A stretch of 44,090 nt of DNA, taken from Campylobacterales bacterium. Its GTDB lineage: Bacteria; Campylobacterota; Campylobacteria; Campylobacterales; Nitratiruptoraceae. Positions within the stretch are counted from its first letter, which is position 1. Each line of letters opens with the position of its first letter. The notes under the pieces are model-generated. The model made no database searches. It was not told where the DNA came from and saw only the letters and a program-made list of their open reading frames with translations. Position numbers and translations under genes: made by a program. The stretch is taken from the NCBI GenBank assembly GCA_027082175.1, contig JALWIX010000072.1, positions 1-44,090 of the forward strand. The letters run 5' to 3'. Positions 7,801 to 16,358 of the stretch are shown piece after piece.

Positions 7801-8059
7801 AAATGTACCACTTCGGCAATGTTAGTTATGACAAGCATTTTAGAGTTAATCATAGTGACAAGAGTAAAGCAAATGGAAATCACATTAATGGCATAGAATC
7901 ATTTTGGATTATTTTAAGATAAGATTATATAAATTTAGAGAACTCTCTAAAGACAAATTCAATTTACACTTAAAAGAGTGTGGGTTTAGATTTAATAATA
8001 GTTATAATGATTTATCTAAAATTCTTATAAAAAACTTTAGAAAGGAATCTCTAAACTAA
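7800..8059 (+). pseudogene. IS1595-family (ISXO2-like) transposase remnant, C-terminal part, frameshifted
   Basis: On the plus strand from about 7800 a frame reads YDKHFRVNHSDKSKANGN, HINGIESFW, the hallmark end of ISXO2-like transposases (E-x-F/W with the H-I-N-G-I-E motif). It hits a stop at about 7920, but one base shift restores RLYKFRELSKDKFNLHLKE and FRFNNSYNDLSKILIK, ending in TAA at 8057-8059. The upstream two thirds are gone, replaced by IS256 sequence, so IS256 probably inserted into it and later loss removed the rest. Confidence 0.85.
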
Positions 8060-8081
8060 TCTTTAGCGTAATAGTAAAATG

Positions 8082-8129
8082 AGGCACAAAAGTGCCCCTC
8101 CCCCTATGTAGCAGCGGGGCAAAAGCCCC
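8082..8129. terminator. Two G/C-rich hairpins downstream of tpx
   Basis: GGGGC-AAAA-GCCCC occupies 8116-8129, just beyond the tpx stop (minus strand). A second hairpin GGCAC-AAAA-GTGCC lies near 8083-8096, and on the minus strand it is followed by a T-containing stretch. Together they form a likely terminator for tpx, and the second may stop read-through from the IS remnants in the other direction. Confidence 0.65.
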
Positions 8130-8135
8130 ATAAAA

Positions 8136-8651
8136 TTACGCGTTAGCAGCTTTTTTAGCAGCTTCCAACGCCTCTTCGTAATTAGGCTCTTCAGTAATCT
8201 CAGGAACTAGTTGCTTATAAACTACATTTCCATCTTTATCGATGATGAAAATCGCTCTTGCTAGGATTCCACTAAGCGGTCCCTCAGCGATTACTACGCC
8301 ATATTTCTCACCAAAATCTCTGTTTCTATAATCGCTTGCTACAGTTAAGTTTTCAACACCTTCAGTAGAGCAAAATCTTTTGCTTGCAAATGGAAGGTCC
8401 ATAGAAACCACAGTTACGTCAACACCCTCAATATTTGCAGCCTCTTCGTTAAACTTTCTTGTCTCAGTAGCGCATACAGGAGTATCAAGAGAAGGAACTA
8501 CTACGATCATTTGAACATTACCTTGAGCGCCTCCAACTTTTTTCTCCTGCAAGTCAGTAGTTACTACAGTAGCCTCTGGAGCTTTATCTCCAACATTTAC
8601 CTCGTTTCCGCTCAATTTTACTTCATTACCTTTCAACGTTACAGTTGCCAT
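8136..8651 (-). CDS. tpx: Thiol peroxidase (atypical 2-Cys peroxiredoxin)
   Basis: Tpx reduces hydrogen and lipid peroxides using thioredoxin. From the ATG at 8651, six bases after a GGAG site, the protein is 171 residues, the family length; the frame is open to 8705 but that stretch looks like leader. The peroxidatic Cys60 is in SLDTPVCATETRKF and the resolving Cys94 is in SKRFCSTEGV, spaced as in E. coli Tpx. The C-terminal YEEALEAAKKA is family-typical. It stands alone with its own terminator. Confidence 0.95.
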   Translation of the reverse strand: MATVTLKGNEVKLSGNEVNVGDKAPEATVVTTDLQEKKVGGAQGNVQMIVVVPSLDTPVCATETRKFNEEAANIEGVDVTVVSMDLPFASKRFCSTEGVENLTVASDYRNRDFGEKYGVVIAEGPLSGILARAIFIIDKDGNVVYKQLVPEITEEPNYEEALEAAKKAANA

Positions 8652-8787
8652 GTTTTCTCCTTTTTTGATTTTTAAATTGTTTAGTAATTTAATCTGTTTT
8701 TTCATTTACTAAACTTGTAACAAAATTATAACCAATTAGGATAAATTTTGTCTTAATTAAATTTCAAGCATTTTTTATAAGTTTTTT

Positions 8788-9786
8788 TTAAGTTATACTA
8801 GATTTTGGATTTACTTTTAATCCCAACGGATCACTAAACTCTCCTAGCTTATAAGCCTCTATAGCAGCTCGACCTATCATAGCCGCATTATCGCTACAAT
8901 ACTCCATTTTGGCAAAATCTACAAAAATTCCTCTCTTTTCACACTCCTTTTCAAACGCCCCTCTTAAAACTAAGTTTGCGCTAGCTCCTCCAACGATAGC
9001 AAAATTTTTAGGTTTAAAGATATCAAAAACCTTTTTCGTTTTTTGCAAAAGATGCTCTATAGCAGCCTTTTGAAAAGAGGCGGCTATATCGGCTCTATCT
9101 TGCTCGTTTAATTCTCCCAGCTCCTCTATGGCAACTCGAACCGCGTTTTTAAGGCCCGAGTAGCTAAAAGCGATTTTAGGGGAGTTTTTAAGAGGTATGG
9201 GAAAAGAGAATCTATTTGGGTCTCCTTTTTGCGCCAATTTTTCTATAATTGGACCTCCTGGATATCCGAGTCCAAGCATCTTCGCCACCTTGTCAAAACT
9301 CTCGCCAAAACTGTCATCTAAGCTTTTTGCTTCCACCCTCATAACCTTATAACTCTCAACCCGTATGATCATAGTATGTCCGCCAGAAACCAGAAGAACG
9401 CTCTTTGGAAAGAATGCCTCTTTTTCTATAAACAAAGAGTATATATGTCCTACTAAATGGTTTACCCCTATTAAAGGAAGATTTAAAGATAGGCTAAGAG
9501 CCTTTGCCATCATGACCCCTTCCATAAGAGTCACGGAAAGTCCCGGTTCATTCGTCACGGCTATTGCCTTTAAATTTGGGAAAAACTCTTTTGTCTGTTT
9601 CAAGATTTTTGGCAATGCCACTGCGTGGAGCCTACTAGCAAGTTCCGGAACAACTCCTCCATAAATTGAGTGCTCCCTCTCCTGAGAAATCTTTTTGTGA
9701 AAAATCAGTTTATAATCGTTAATATCTGTTATAGCTATAGAGCTATCATCACAGCTGCTCTCTATACTCAAAATCAGATTTTTCAT
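8788..9786 (-). CDS. tsaD: tRNA N6-threonylcarbamoyladenosine transferase subunit TsaD
   Basis: TsaD transfers threonylcarbamoyl from TC-AMP to A37 of ANN-decoding tRNAs. The protein is 332 residues. Visible marks are [10 protein letters not shown] at the N-terminus (ASKHA fold), the metal-binding H110 and H114 in [16 protein letters not shown] near 135, [17 protein letters not shown], and the C-terminal CSDNAAMIG with its metal Asp. The start overlaps the stop of the upstream hydrolase gene by four bases, so they form one operon. Partner genes tsaB/E/C are not in the window. Confidence 0.96.
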   Translation of the reverse strand: MKNLILSIESSCDDSSIAITDINDYKLIFHKKISQEREHSIYGGVVPELASRLHAVALPKILKQTKEFFPNLKAIAVTNEPGLSVTLMEGVMMAKALSLSLNLPLIGVNHLVGHIYSLFIEKEAFFPKSVLLVSGGHTMIIRVESYKVMRVEAKSLDDSFGESFDKVAKMLGLGYPGGPIIEKLAQKGDPNRFSFPIPLKNSPKIAFSYSGLKNAVRVAIEELGELNEQDRADIAASFQKAAIEHLLQKTKKVFDIFKPKNFAIVGGASANLVLRGAFEKECEKRGIFVDFAKMEYCSDNAAMIGRAAIEAYKLGEFSDPLGLKVNPKSSIT

Positions 9787-10328
9787 ACTACCTCGCTATC
9801 TCTTTTTGCCCACTTCAATACCCAAGGCCATGTTCCGTATCCACTTTTATCGTTAATATGTCCCGCATTTTCTAAAATAAGCATATCAACCCCTAACTCT
9901 TCTCCAAATCGATGAGCCTCCTCTAAACTTAAATAAGGATCATTGGTAGAGACTACCAGTTTTGCCTCTTTTGCAAAAAGATTATTTGGCAAAGATGAGG
10001 GGAAAAAAGATTTTAGAAGCTCTATATCGGTCTCAAGACCGGGAGGAGCTACCAAAAGCAGCCTCTCTACCTCATCTATTTCACCCTCTACACACAATGC
10101 AAACCAAACCGTACAAGCAAGAGAGTGACATATAACGGTAGTTGGTTTAAACTCATTTAGATGTTTTTTGAACTGGCTCATCCACTTTTTTCTGTTTGGA
10201 TGGTGAGGATGATATATCAATGGAAAAGAGACGGTTCCATAATCTTTGGCAAGTTCTGAAGCAAGCCAGCTTTGCCAATGGGGATAATCACTACCTCCCC
10301 ACCCATGAAAAAGAAGATATTTATCCAT
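9783..10328 (-). CDS. RBBP9/YdeN-family alpha/beta serine hydrolase
   Basis: This 181-residue protein has the compact RBBP9/YdeN-type alpha/beta hydrolase pattern. It begins [19 protein letters not shown], has the nucleophile Ser69 in [10 protein letters not shown], an Asp in STNDPYLS (near 131) and a His in NAGHIND (near 156), which together complete a catalytic triad. The substrate is unknown; members act on small esters. It overlaps tsaD by four bases and the upstream lipoprotein gene by eight, so three genes are coupled. Confidence 0.85.
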   Translation of the reverse strand: MDKYLLFHGWGGSDYPHWQSWLASELAKDYGTVSFPLIYHPHHPNRKKWMSQFKKHLNEFKPTTVICHSLACTVWFALCVEGEIDEVERLLLVAPPGLETDIELLKSFFPSSLPNNLFAKEAKLVVSTNDPYLSLEEAHRFGEELGVDMLILENAGHINDKSGYGTWPWVLKWAKRDSEVV

Positions 10329-11055
10329 CTTTTTTATCCTCTTTATCTTCTAATTCGGCAACTATGGTCTCATTATCTTTTATATCTTTTGGAAGCTCTT
10401 TTTTATCTATATTTCCCGGAGATTTCAAAACGGATATCAATCTTTGTTCTTGTTCAGGAGATAGTTTGCCCGAAGCTATGGTATCTATGATTTTATTTGC
10501 AATCGCTATTTTGGATTCATTCTCCTTTAATCTAAAATATTTTTCAAGATTGTCATGGTAAGCCAGGATTTTATCTTTTCTCTTTTTATATACATACAAA
10601 ACTATTCCTATAAACATCAAAAGAATCAAAAAAGCTCCTATAAGTAACAGATACAACTGCTCTTTGGCTTTTAACTCCTCTTTCGCTATAAGTTTTTGGT
10701 TCTCCATCTCAAGGCGCATTCTCTCTTTTTGGATCTCTAACTCTTTTAGTTTTAACTCCTTTTGAATCTTTTGGATCTCAAGCTCTTTTTGCGCCTCTAT
10801 CTGTGCTAATCTTTGTTGAAGCTCGGCTTTTTTGATGTTTTGTTTAAGCGCTAGCTCCTCTAGCTCTTTTTTCATTTTAGTTAGAGCTAGCTCTCTTTTT
10901 TTATCAGCTTCTAGCCTAGCTTTTTGAATCTCTTCATCAAGCTTAGCCTTTTTTTCTTGTAAAATATTCTGCTCACTATTTTTGCTCTTTTGGCTATCAA
11001 AACATCCGGTAAAAAGAAAAATTGCAACGATCAACAAAACTCTTGCAAACAACAC
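10321..11055 (-). CDS. Coiled-coil lipoprotein with a transmembrane segment
   Basis: I do not recognise this 244-residue protein. Residues 1-17 are a signal peptide ending in the lipobox LFTGC, with Cys18 as the probable lipid site. Residues about 30-132 are an almost unbroken charged coiled coil (repeats such as ELEIQKIQKELKLKELEIQKE cut into heptads). Residues about 134-156 are a strong transmembrane helix (LYLLLIGAFLILLMFIGIVLYVY), followed by a charged cytoplasm-side tail. A lipid anchor plus one transmembrane helix would hold the coiled coil as a loop across the periplasm. It heads the operon with the hydrolase and tsaD. Confidence 0.7.
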   Translation of the reverse strand: MLFARVLLIVAIFLFTGCFDSQKSKNSEQNILQEKKAKLDEEIQKARLEADKKRELALTKMKKELEELALKQNIKKAELQQRLAQIEAQKELEIQKIQKELKLKELEIQKERMRLEMENQKLIAKEELKAKEQLYLLLIGAFLILLMFIGIVLYVYKKRKDKILAYHDNLEKYFRLKENESKIAIANKIIDTIASGKLSPEQEQRLISVLKSPGNIDKKELPKDIKDNETIVAELEDKEDKKDG

Positions 11056-11080
11056 TCGCCCTTTTTAAAGTATAATAGAC

Positions 11081-11204
11081 CTCTGAAAAATTATATATTT
11101 CACTTAATTGTGTGGGTTTGGGTATGAGTGATTGGAAAATGGTAATTTTACTCACACCCACACTCATACCGACACCCTCACTTTTTAATATTAATTTTTC
11201 AGAG
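11081..11204. repeat. Nested two-stage hairpin between dxr and the lipoprotein gene
   Basis: The outer stem is a perfect 13-bp repeat, CTCTGAAAAATTA (11081-11093) with TAATTTTTCAGAG (11192-11204). The inner stem pairs 11110-11130 with 11161-11181 at 18 of 21 positions, built from GTGTGGG-TTTGGG-TATGAGTG words. It carries no open frame and occupies the space between two minus-strand transcription units. Confidence 0.75.
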
Positions 11205-11293
11205 TGTTCGATTAATATTATATCCAATGGAAAAATTTTTTAAAACAGACACGATAAAAGAAAAAATAGATGATAGGAAATTTTGTCAAAAAA

Positions 11294-12427
11294 TCAAACT
11301 AAATTTTCGGCAAAGTTTCTTACCTCTTTGTCTGCAGTAAAAATATCGTCCAAATTTTTAAGCTCTATATTTTCAAACGCTGCAATAGAGTCCAATATGA
11401 TTTTAGAAATTTCTAAAAAAGAGATTTTTTTTCTCAAAAAGGCCTCAACAGCCACCTCATTGGCAGCATTTACCACGACTCCAAATTCGGGTCTATTTAA
11501 AAGCTTGTCTTTGATTTGCCATACCGGATATCTAGACTCGTCTATCTTTTTAAACTCCAAACTTTTAATATCCGTAAAATCAATCTTTTTAACTATCTCT
11601 TTTTCCACGTTTTTTAAAAGGGCAAAAGCTATAGGCAGTCTCATATCGGCATAAGCCGCGTGCAAAAGTGAAGTTCCGTCAACAAAATCTACAATAGCGT
11701 GAATAATCGATTTTGTCTCAATGATAGCGTCCAATCTTGTCGTATCAAAAAGCCATTTAGCCTCCAAAAGCTCAAAAAGTTTATTAACCATCGTCGCACT
11801 ATCTATCGTAATTTTCTTACCCATAGACCAGTTTGGATGATTAAGAGCATCTTCTACCGTTGCGTTTTTTAATCTTTCGATCGGCCAATCTCTGAAAGCT
11901 CCGCCGCTAGCAGTAATAATTAGGCGATCTATTGAAGAAGTTTGACTATATTCTTTTGTTCCATTTAAAAGATACCATAATCCAAAATGTTCGCTATCTA
12001 TAGGATGAATCTTTGAGATATCGATAAATTTACCGGCAACAACCAAAGACTCTTTATTTGCCAAAGCCACTTCTTTACCGCAATCTATCGCTTTTAAAGT
12101 GGGTTTTAGTCCCAAAAAACCGACAAGAGCGTTTACAACTGTTTGGGATTTGCTTCTCTCTATCGCCTCTAAAATACCTTCTTGGCCATATAACACGTTT
12201 TTATGAAGAATTTTTCTTGCAAGCTCTTTTTTACCGACAACAACTATTTCAGGTTTAAACTCATCTATCTGCTTTTGTAAAAGTTTAACGTTATTGCCGG
12301 CTACCAAAACCTCTATCCCTATACCAAACTCTCTAGCGATATTTAGCGTATTAACCCCAATAGAGCCGGTAGAGCCTAAAACAACAATCTTTTTTGAGAA
12401 GTTTTTAGTCCTTTTATCTAAACTCAC
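11294..12427 (-). CDS. dxr: 1-deoxy-D-xylulose 5-phosphate reductoisomerase
   Basis: Dxr makes 2-C-methyl-D-erythritol 4-phosphate, the second step of the MEP isoprenoid pathway, using NADPH. The protein is 377 residues, standard length. The NADPH loop VLGSTGSIGVNTL is near 13-25; the metal and substrate regions ANKESLVVAG, PIDSEHFGLWYLL, ITASGGAFRDWP and NHPNWSMGKKITIDSATMVNKLFE are all intact. It follows cdsA by 14 bases on the same strand, an arrangement found in many bacteria. Confidence 0.96.
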   Translation of the reverse strand: MSLDKRTKNFSKKIVVLGSTGSIGVNTLNIAREFGIGIEVLVAGNNVKLLQKQIDEFKPEIVVVGKKELARKILHKNVLYGQEGILEAIERSKSQTVVNALVGFLGLKPTLKAIDCGKEVALANKESLVVAGKFIDISKIHPIDSEHFGLWYLLNGTKEYSQTSSIDRLIITASGGAFRDWPIERLKNATVEDALNHPNWSMGKKITIDSATMVNKLFELLEAKWLFDTTRLDAIIETKSIIHAIVDFVDGTSLLHAAYADMRLPIAFALLKNVEKEIVKKIDFTDIKSLEFKKIDESRYPVWQIKDKLLNRPEFGVVVNAANEVAVEAFLRKKISFLEISKIILDSIAAFENIELKNLDDIFTADKEVRNFAENLV

Positions 12428-12441
12428 CTTTGCGCCTTAAT

Positions 12442-13203
12442 CTATAAAAGTCCTCTAAGAAGTACAACCATAGCAGGAGCAGCAAACAGATACCCATCCA
12501 CTCTATCTAGCACTCCGCCGTGGCCGGGTAAGATGTTTCCGCTATCTTTCACTTCTGCTCTTCTTTTTAGATAGCTCTCAAAAAGATCGCCAAACACACT
12601 GGCTACAGATGTCAAAAAAGAGATAATTAACGCATAGGGGATATCCACCAAAACCAAAGCGTAGTAACTCCCAAAAGAGGTTGCCAACACAACTCCTCCT
12701 ACGACACCCTCTAAAGTTTTATTTGGGGAAGTTTCGCAAAATTTAGTTTTACCAAACATCTTTCCTGTAAAAAAGGCTCCGATATCAGTGGAAGCCACCA
12801 CTATTAAAAGCCATATAAGAGCATTCATCCCAAAATCGTGATAGAGCGCTAAAAGAAAAAGAAAACTAGAAGCCGGATACAAAAACGGAATAAAATTTCT
12901 TGTATCGTAATCTTTATGATATGCCAAAAAAGATGCAAAAATTATTGCCACTATGAAAAAAAGATCATCTGGATTGGGATAAAAATAGGCCGTAAGCCAA
13001 AGCATCAACGCCCAAAAAAATAGGTTGTTATGACTATCCATCTTTAAAAGTTTCAATGTTTCATAAAAAGCAAACATAAAAACTATACCAAAAAATAGCC
13101 ACGTCAAAAAATAGTTGTCAATCAATCCCACAGCCAAAACGACTGCAAGTAAAATAGAGCCTGTTATAAATCTTTGAGAGTTGTCTTTTATAATATTAAA
13201 CAT
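12442..13203 (-). CDS. cdsA: Phosphatidate cytidylyltransferase
   Basis: CdsA makes CDP-diacylglycerol from phosphatidic acid and CTP in the inner membrane, the branch point for phospholipids. The protein is 253 residues with about seven or eight hydrophobic segments. The signature near the C-terminus, SYLKRRAEVKDSGNILPGHG followed by GVLDRVDGYLFAAP, carries the conserved KR, KD, PGHGG and DRxD residues that bind metal and CTP. DIGAFFTGKMFGKTK near residue 143 is also conserved. It is cotranscribed with dxr. Confidence 0.95.
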   Translation of the reverse strand: MFNIIKDNSQRFITGSILLAVVLAVGLIDNYFLTWLFFGIVFMFAFYETLKLLKMDSHNNLFFWALMLWLTAYFYPNPDDLFFIVAIIFASFLAYHKDYDTRNFIPFLYPASSFLFLLALYHDFGMNALIWLLIVVASTDIGAFFTGKMFGKTKFCETSPNKTLEGVVGGVVLATSFGSYYALVLVDIPYALIISFLTSVASVFGDLFESYLKRRAEVKDSGNILPGHGGVLDRVDGYLFAAPAMVVLLRGLL

Positions 13204-13216
13204 ATATATCCTTGAA

Positions 13217-13346
13217 ATTGGGTATTAGGAATTGGGAATTGGGAATTGGGAATTGAAAAAAAAAAGAGACTCTCTTTTAATCACTATTTTTAAAGGGCAC
13301 CTCTAAACTACAAAATTCCACTAATTCCTAATTCCCAATTCCTAAT
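13217..13346. repeat. Word hairpin with four GGAATTG-type tandem units
   Basis: The left arm (13217-13254) is a run of heptads, TTAGGAATTG then GGAATTG units. The right arm (13316-13346) is their complement, CTAATTCCTAATTCCCAATT followed by CCTAAT. The two enclose about 60 bases without an open frame. It separates cdsA from the NFACT gene, both on the minus strand. Confidence 0.8.
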
Positions 13347-13353
13347 TTTAAAA

Positions 13354-14682
13354 TTATACCTTCCTCACCTTTACAGTTTTATAATTTACGTAATTCACAA
13401 AAGCTCTATCTTTTATTTTTACATTTCTTCTTTGAGTATAATCAACCAAATAATCACCCGAACTATCTACGCTAAAATCAACGCAAAGTTTTGCCGCTTC
13501 GTTTAATACATGAGATGGGATATTTTGTTTGTTTGTCTGGATAATCAAGTGAGCCGAAGGAGTATCTTTTATATGCATCCATATATCGCTCGCTTTTGCC
13601 CTTTTTAAAAGCTCTTCATTCCCTTTTTCATTTTTCCCAACATATACATTAAAACCGTCAATTACAAACTTTTCAAAATTTTGCTGTTTTGCCCTTTTAG
13701 CTTTAAAACTCTCTTTTTTTGGAAACAAAATCTCTATCTCTTCTATATTTTTAGCTTTTTCAACTCTATTTGCCATTCTTTCTAAAAACTTTATTTTAGA
13801 GGCTAGGTTTTCTCTCTCAATATGTATGTTTTTAGCCTTTTGCCTAAATCTTTTAGCTTTCGAGAAAAAGATATCCGCCATATTGGATACGCTTTTAGCT
13901 TCTAAAGGTAACTCTACTTTTATACTCTTTCCTTCAAAATCTTTTAGCTCCACCTCTTTATCATAGGGCTTTATTTTATGTATGTTGGCTAAAATCAGGT
14001 TTGCTTTAAGCTCTTCTTGTGAAGCTTTTTTTAGGAGTTCATCCTCTTTTTCTAAAGAGCATAAAATCTCTTTTAACTTCTTGATTTGCTTATTTAAAGA
14101 GAAAATTTTAACAGATTTAAGCGAGCGAAGTTTCGCCTCTTTCTCTTTCTCATATACTTCGTAAAGGTACTTTTGGATATCTTCTATCTTGTTTCCCTCT
14201 TTTTTAATCTTTTTTAAAGGAGGAAGAGGTAAAAGTTTTTTGCCCGGTTTTACCTCTCTATAAGATGTAGATATGTCAATATGTCTCAAAGCTTCTAAAA
14301 CTATCCCTTTCTCATCTAAAATGATGGCATTCGTATTTCTTCCGGTAAATTCTAGTTGCAAAAAAGAAATATCTTTTTTATATGAAGAGCTGGTCTGCGC
14401 TTTTATCCTTAAAATTTTGTCGTTTGGAAGAAGATTGATATCTATGATTTTAGCTTTTTTAAATCTTTTTTGTAAAACTATGTCAAATGGAGCGCCATAT
14501 CTTTTTGTCTTTACGAAATCTTCTCTTTTGTATATTTTGGAGTTTCCTTTTGTTAGGTCAAAATATATCGGTTCTTTATCAAAAACTATCTTTATAATGT
14601 TGTCATCTACTCTGTATATATCATTAATTGTTTTAAATCTTTTTAGATAGTCTGTTATCTGTACAAGTTCAAAATATTTCAT
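13354..14682 (-). CDS. rqcH: NFACT-family ribosome quality-control protein (RqcH-like)
   Basis: RqcH/Rqc2 proteins bind stalled 50S subunits and add alanine tails to the nascent chain. This one is 442 residues, shorter than the roughly 570 of Bacillus, as is usual in Campylobacterota. Order: an N-terminal NFACT-N part with EFTGRNTNAIILDE (near 110), helical coiled-coil middle (about 180-330), then NFACT-R with FVIDGFNVYVGKN, ASDIWMHIKDTPSAHLII and the end VDYTQRRNVKI. The start lies 68 bases from leuC, which is divergent. RqcH versus a fibronectin-binding annotation is only a naming matter. Confidence 0.88.
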   Translation of the reverse strand: MKYFELVQITDYLKRFKTINDIYRVDDNIIKIVFDKEPIYFDLTKGNSKIYKREDFVKTKRYGAPFDIVLQKRFKKAKIIDINLLPNDKILRIKAQTSSSYKKDISFLQLEFTGRNTNAIILDEKGIVLEALRHIDISTSYREVKPGKKLLPLPPLKKIKKEGNKIEDIQKYLYEVYEKEKEAKLRSLKSVKIFSLNKQIKKLKEILCSLEKEDELLKKASQEELKANLILANIHKIKPYDKEVELKDFEGKSIKVELPLEAKSVSNMADIFFSKAKRFRQKAKNIHIERENLASKIKFLERMANRVEKAKNIEEIEILFPKKESFKAKRAKQQNFEKFVIDGFNVYVGKNEKGNEELLKRAKASDIWMHIKDTPSAHLIIQTNKQNIPSHVLNEAAKLCVDFSVDSSGDYLVDYTQRRNVKIKDRAFVNYVNYKTVKVRKV

Positions 14683-14750
14683 ACATATTTTCCTTATATG
14701 CTTTATACTAAATATGATAAAATACCAAGAAAATTTTTAAAAGGCAAATA

Positions 14751-16016
14751 ATGGGACAGACAATAACAGAAAAAATTTTTAGCGAACATGTAGGACGTGA
14801 AATAAAAGCCGGGGAGATAGTTAGATGCGAAATAGATATGATTATAGGAAACGATATCACAACTCCCATTTCTATAAAAGCATTCAGAGAATCGGGCGCT
14901 AAAAAACTTGCAAAGCCGGATAACTTCGCTATCGTTATGGATCACTTTATTCCGGCAAAAGATATAGCGAGCGCAAATCAAGCAAAAATCAGTAGAGAGT
15001 TTGCGTATGAACACGATTTGAAATATTTTTTCGACGAAAAAGATATGGGAATTGAGCATGCGCTTTTGCCTGAAAAAGGACTCGTTGTTCCTGGAGACGT
15101 GATAATTGGTGCGGACTCTCATACTTGTACGCACGGAGCCTTGGGAGCTTTTGCAACCGGAATGGGTTCAACTGACCTTGCGTTTGCCATGATCACCGGA
15201 ACAAACTGGTTTAAAGTTCCAGAGTCTATAAAAGTTATATTGAAAGGAAAGCCCGGTGATTTTATATACGGAAAAGATATTATTTTAGAACTTATTAGAA
15301 GAATAGGCGTTGACGGCGCATTATATAAAGCTTTGGAGTTTACGGGAGATACGATAGCCTATCTAAGTATGGATGATAGATTTAGTTTATGCAATATGGC
15401 TATAGAAGCTGGAGCTAAAAACGGAATTATAGCGGTTGATGAGGTAACAAAAGAGTTTCTAAAAGATAAAAACTTAAAACATGAACCAAAGTTCCACTAC
15501 TCAGATGAAGATGCAAATTATGTGCAAACAATAGAGATTGATGTGGAAAAATTAGAACCTGTTATAGCTTTCCCTCATCTTCCTAGCAACGGAAGACCTA
15601 TAAGCGAAGCGGCGAAAATGGATCTGAAAGTAGATCAAGTTTTTATTGGAAGCTGCACCAACGGAAGACTAAGCGACCTAGCTATCGCTGCCGAGATAGT
15701 AAAAGGCAAAAAAGTAGCGCGTCATACACGAATGATAGTTACCCCAGCAACTCAAAAAATATTAAAAGAGGCGGAAAAACTCGGGATTATTGACACTTTG
15801 ATAGATGCTGGCGCGGTTGTTAGCAATCCAACTTGCGGTGCATGTCTTGGAGGCTATATGGGGATATTGGCAGATAATGAAAGATGTGTTTCAACAACAA
15901 ATAGAAACTTTGTAGGAAGAATGGGCGCTAGAACCAGTGAAATTTACTTGGCGAACTCTGCCGTAGCAGCAGCAAGTGCCATAGCTGGAAAGATTGCAGA
16001 TCCAAGAGAGATTTAA
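14751..16016 (+). CDS. leuC: 3-isopropylmalate dehydratase large subunit
   Basis: LeuC carries the 4Fe-4S cluster of isopropylmalate isomerase in leucine synthesis. The protein is 421 residues, the shorter LeuC2/archaeal-type form. Cluster cysteines are in GSCTNG (near 300) and NPTCGACLGG (near 360); GADSHTCTHGALGAFATGMG and the C-terminal RNFVGRMGA are family hallmarks. A TATGAT box at 14713-14718 is a likely -10. The small subunit gene leuD is not in the window. Homoaconitase-like activity cannot be excluded from sequence alone. Its stop overlaps the next start (TAATG). Confidence 0.93.
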   Translation: MGQTITEKIFSEHVGREIKAGEIVRCEIDMIIGNDITTPISIKAFRESGAKKLAKPDNFAIVMDHFIPAKDIASANQAKISREFAYEHDLKYFFDEKDMGIEHALLPEKGLVVPGDVIIGADSHTCTHGALGAFATGMGSTDLAFAMITGTNWFKVPESIKVILKGKPGDFIYGKDIILELIRRIGVDGALYKALEFTGDTIAYLSMDDRFSLCNMAIEAGAKNGIIAVDEVTKEFLKDKNLKHEPKFHYSDEDANYVQTIEIDVEKLEPVIAFPHLPSNGRPISEAAKMDLKVDQVFIGSCTNGRLSDLAIAAEIVKGKKVARHTRMIVTPATQKILKEAEKLGIIDTLIDAGAVVSNPTCGACLGGYMGILADNERCVSTTNRNFVGRMGARTSEIYLANSAVAAASAIAGKIADPREI

Positions 16017-16264
16017 TGAAAATTGATTCGTTAAAAGAAAAACATAATAGATACAAAGAGCTTTTTAAAGCATTAATATATCTATTATTAGCCCTTCTAA
16101 CAGGGCTTTCCACAATTGTTTATCAAATTTTAACTCATAAGATTTTACCTCATATGATAGTATTGGTAGGTATTGGTTTAGTAATTGGTTTTTTATTACT
16201 TAGTTTTGGTAAAATTATTTGGATAAAAATGCAAGATATAGAAAAGGAAATGGAAAATGTTTGA
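16016..16264 (+). CDS. Small two-helix membrane protein
   Basis: I do not recognise this 82-residue protein. It has a charged N-terminus, two transmembrane segments (about 18-38 and 46-66), and a charged C-terminal tail. Its ATG overlaps the leuC stop in TAATG, and its own stop lies inside the start of the next small gene, so translation looks coupled all along. The layout suggests a minor inner-membrane protein rather than a stray frame. Confidence 0.7.
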   Translation: MKIDSLKEKHNRYKELFKALIYLLLALLTGLSTIVYQILTHKILPHMIVLVGIGLVIGFLLLSFGKIIWIKMQDIEKEMENV

Positions 16265-16358
16265 CTTAAATTTTATTATAGGTATAGGAGGAGCTATAGC
16301 TATTGCTGTATTTATAGTTTATTTTTTTTATCAGTTCATACCTAAAACAAAACATTGA
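16257..16358 (+). CDS. 33-residue single-span membrane peptide
   Basis: The ATG at 16257 opens a frame of 33 residues beginning MFDLNFIIGIGGAIAIAVF and ending TKH, stop at 16356-16358. Nearly the whole length is one transmembrane helix with a small cationic C-terminus. The start overlaps the stop of the two-helix protein by eight bases, and the stop overlaps the TTG start of sfsA. This tight packing in both directions is the main evidence that it is real. Function unknown. Confidence 0.6.
   Translation: MFDLNFIIGIGGAIAIAVFIVYFFYQFIPKTKH

Noticed and set aside
7719-7922. Plus-strand 67-residue ORF as an intact gene
   Set aside because: Its first half is the antisense of the IS256 remnant and its second half a frameshifted IS1595 C-terminus; it is a chance fusion of two wrecks.
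11227-11340. 37-residue plus-strand ORF starting MEKFFKTDTIKEK
   Set aside because: It runs antisense into the dxr 3' end, lacks a good ribosome site and matches nothing I know; possibly the remnant of a gene start.
14703-15134. 143-residue minus-strand ORF opposite leuC
   Set aside because: It lies antisense to a well-matched leuC and its residues show no recognisable family or ribosome site.
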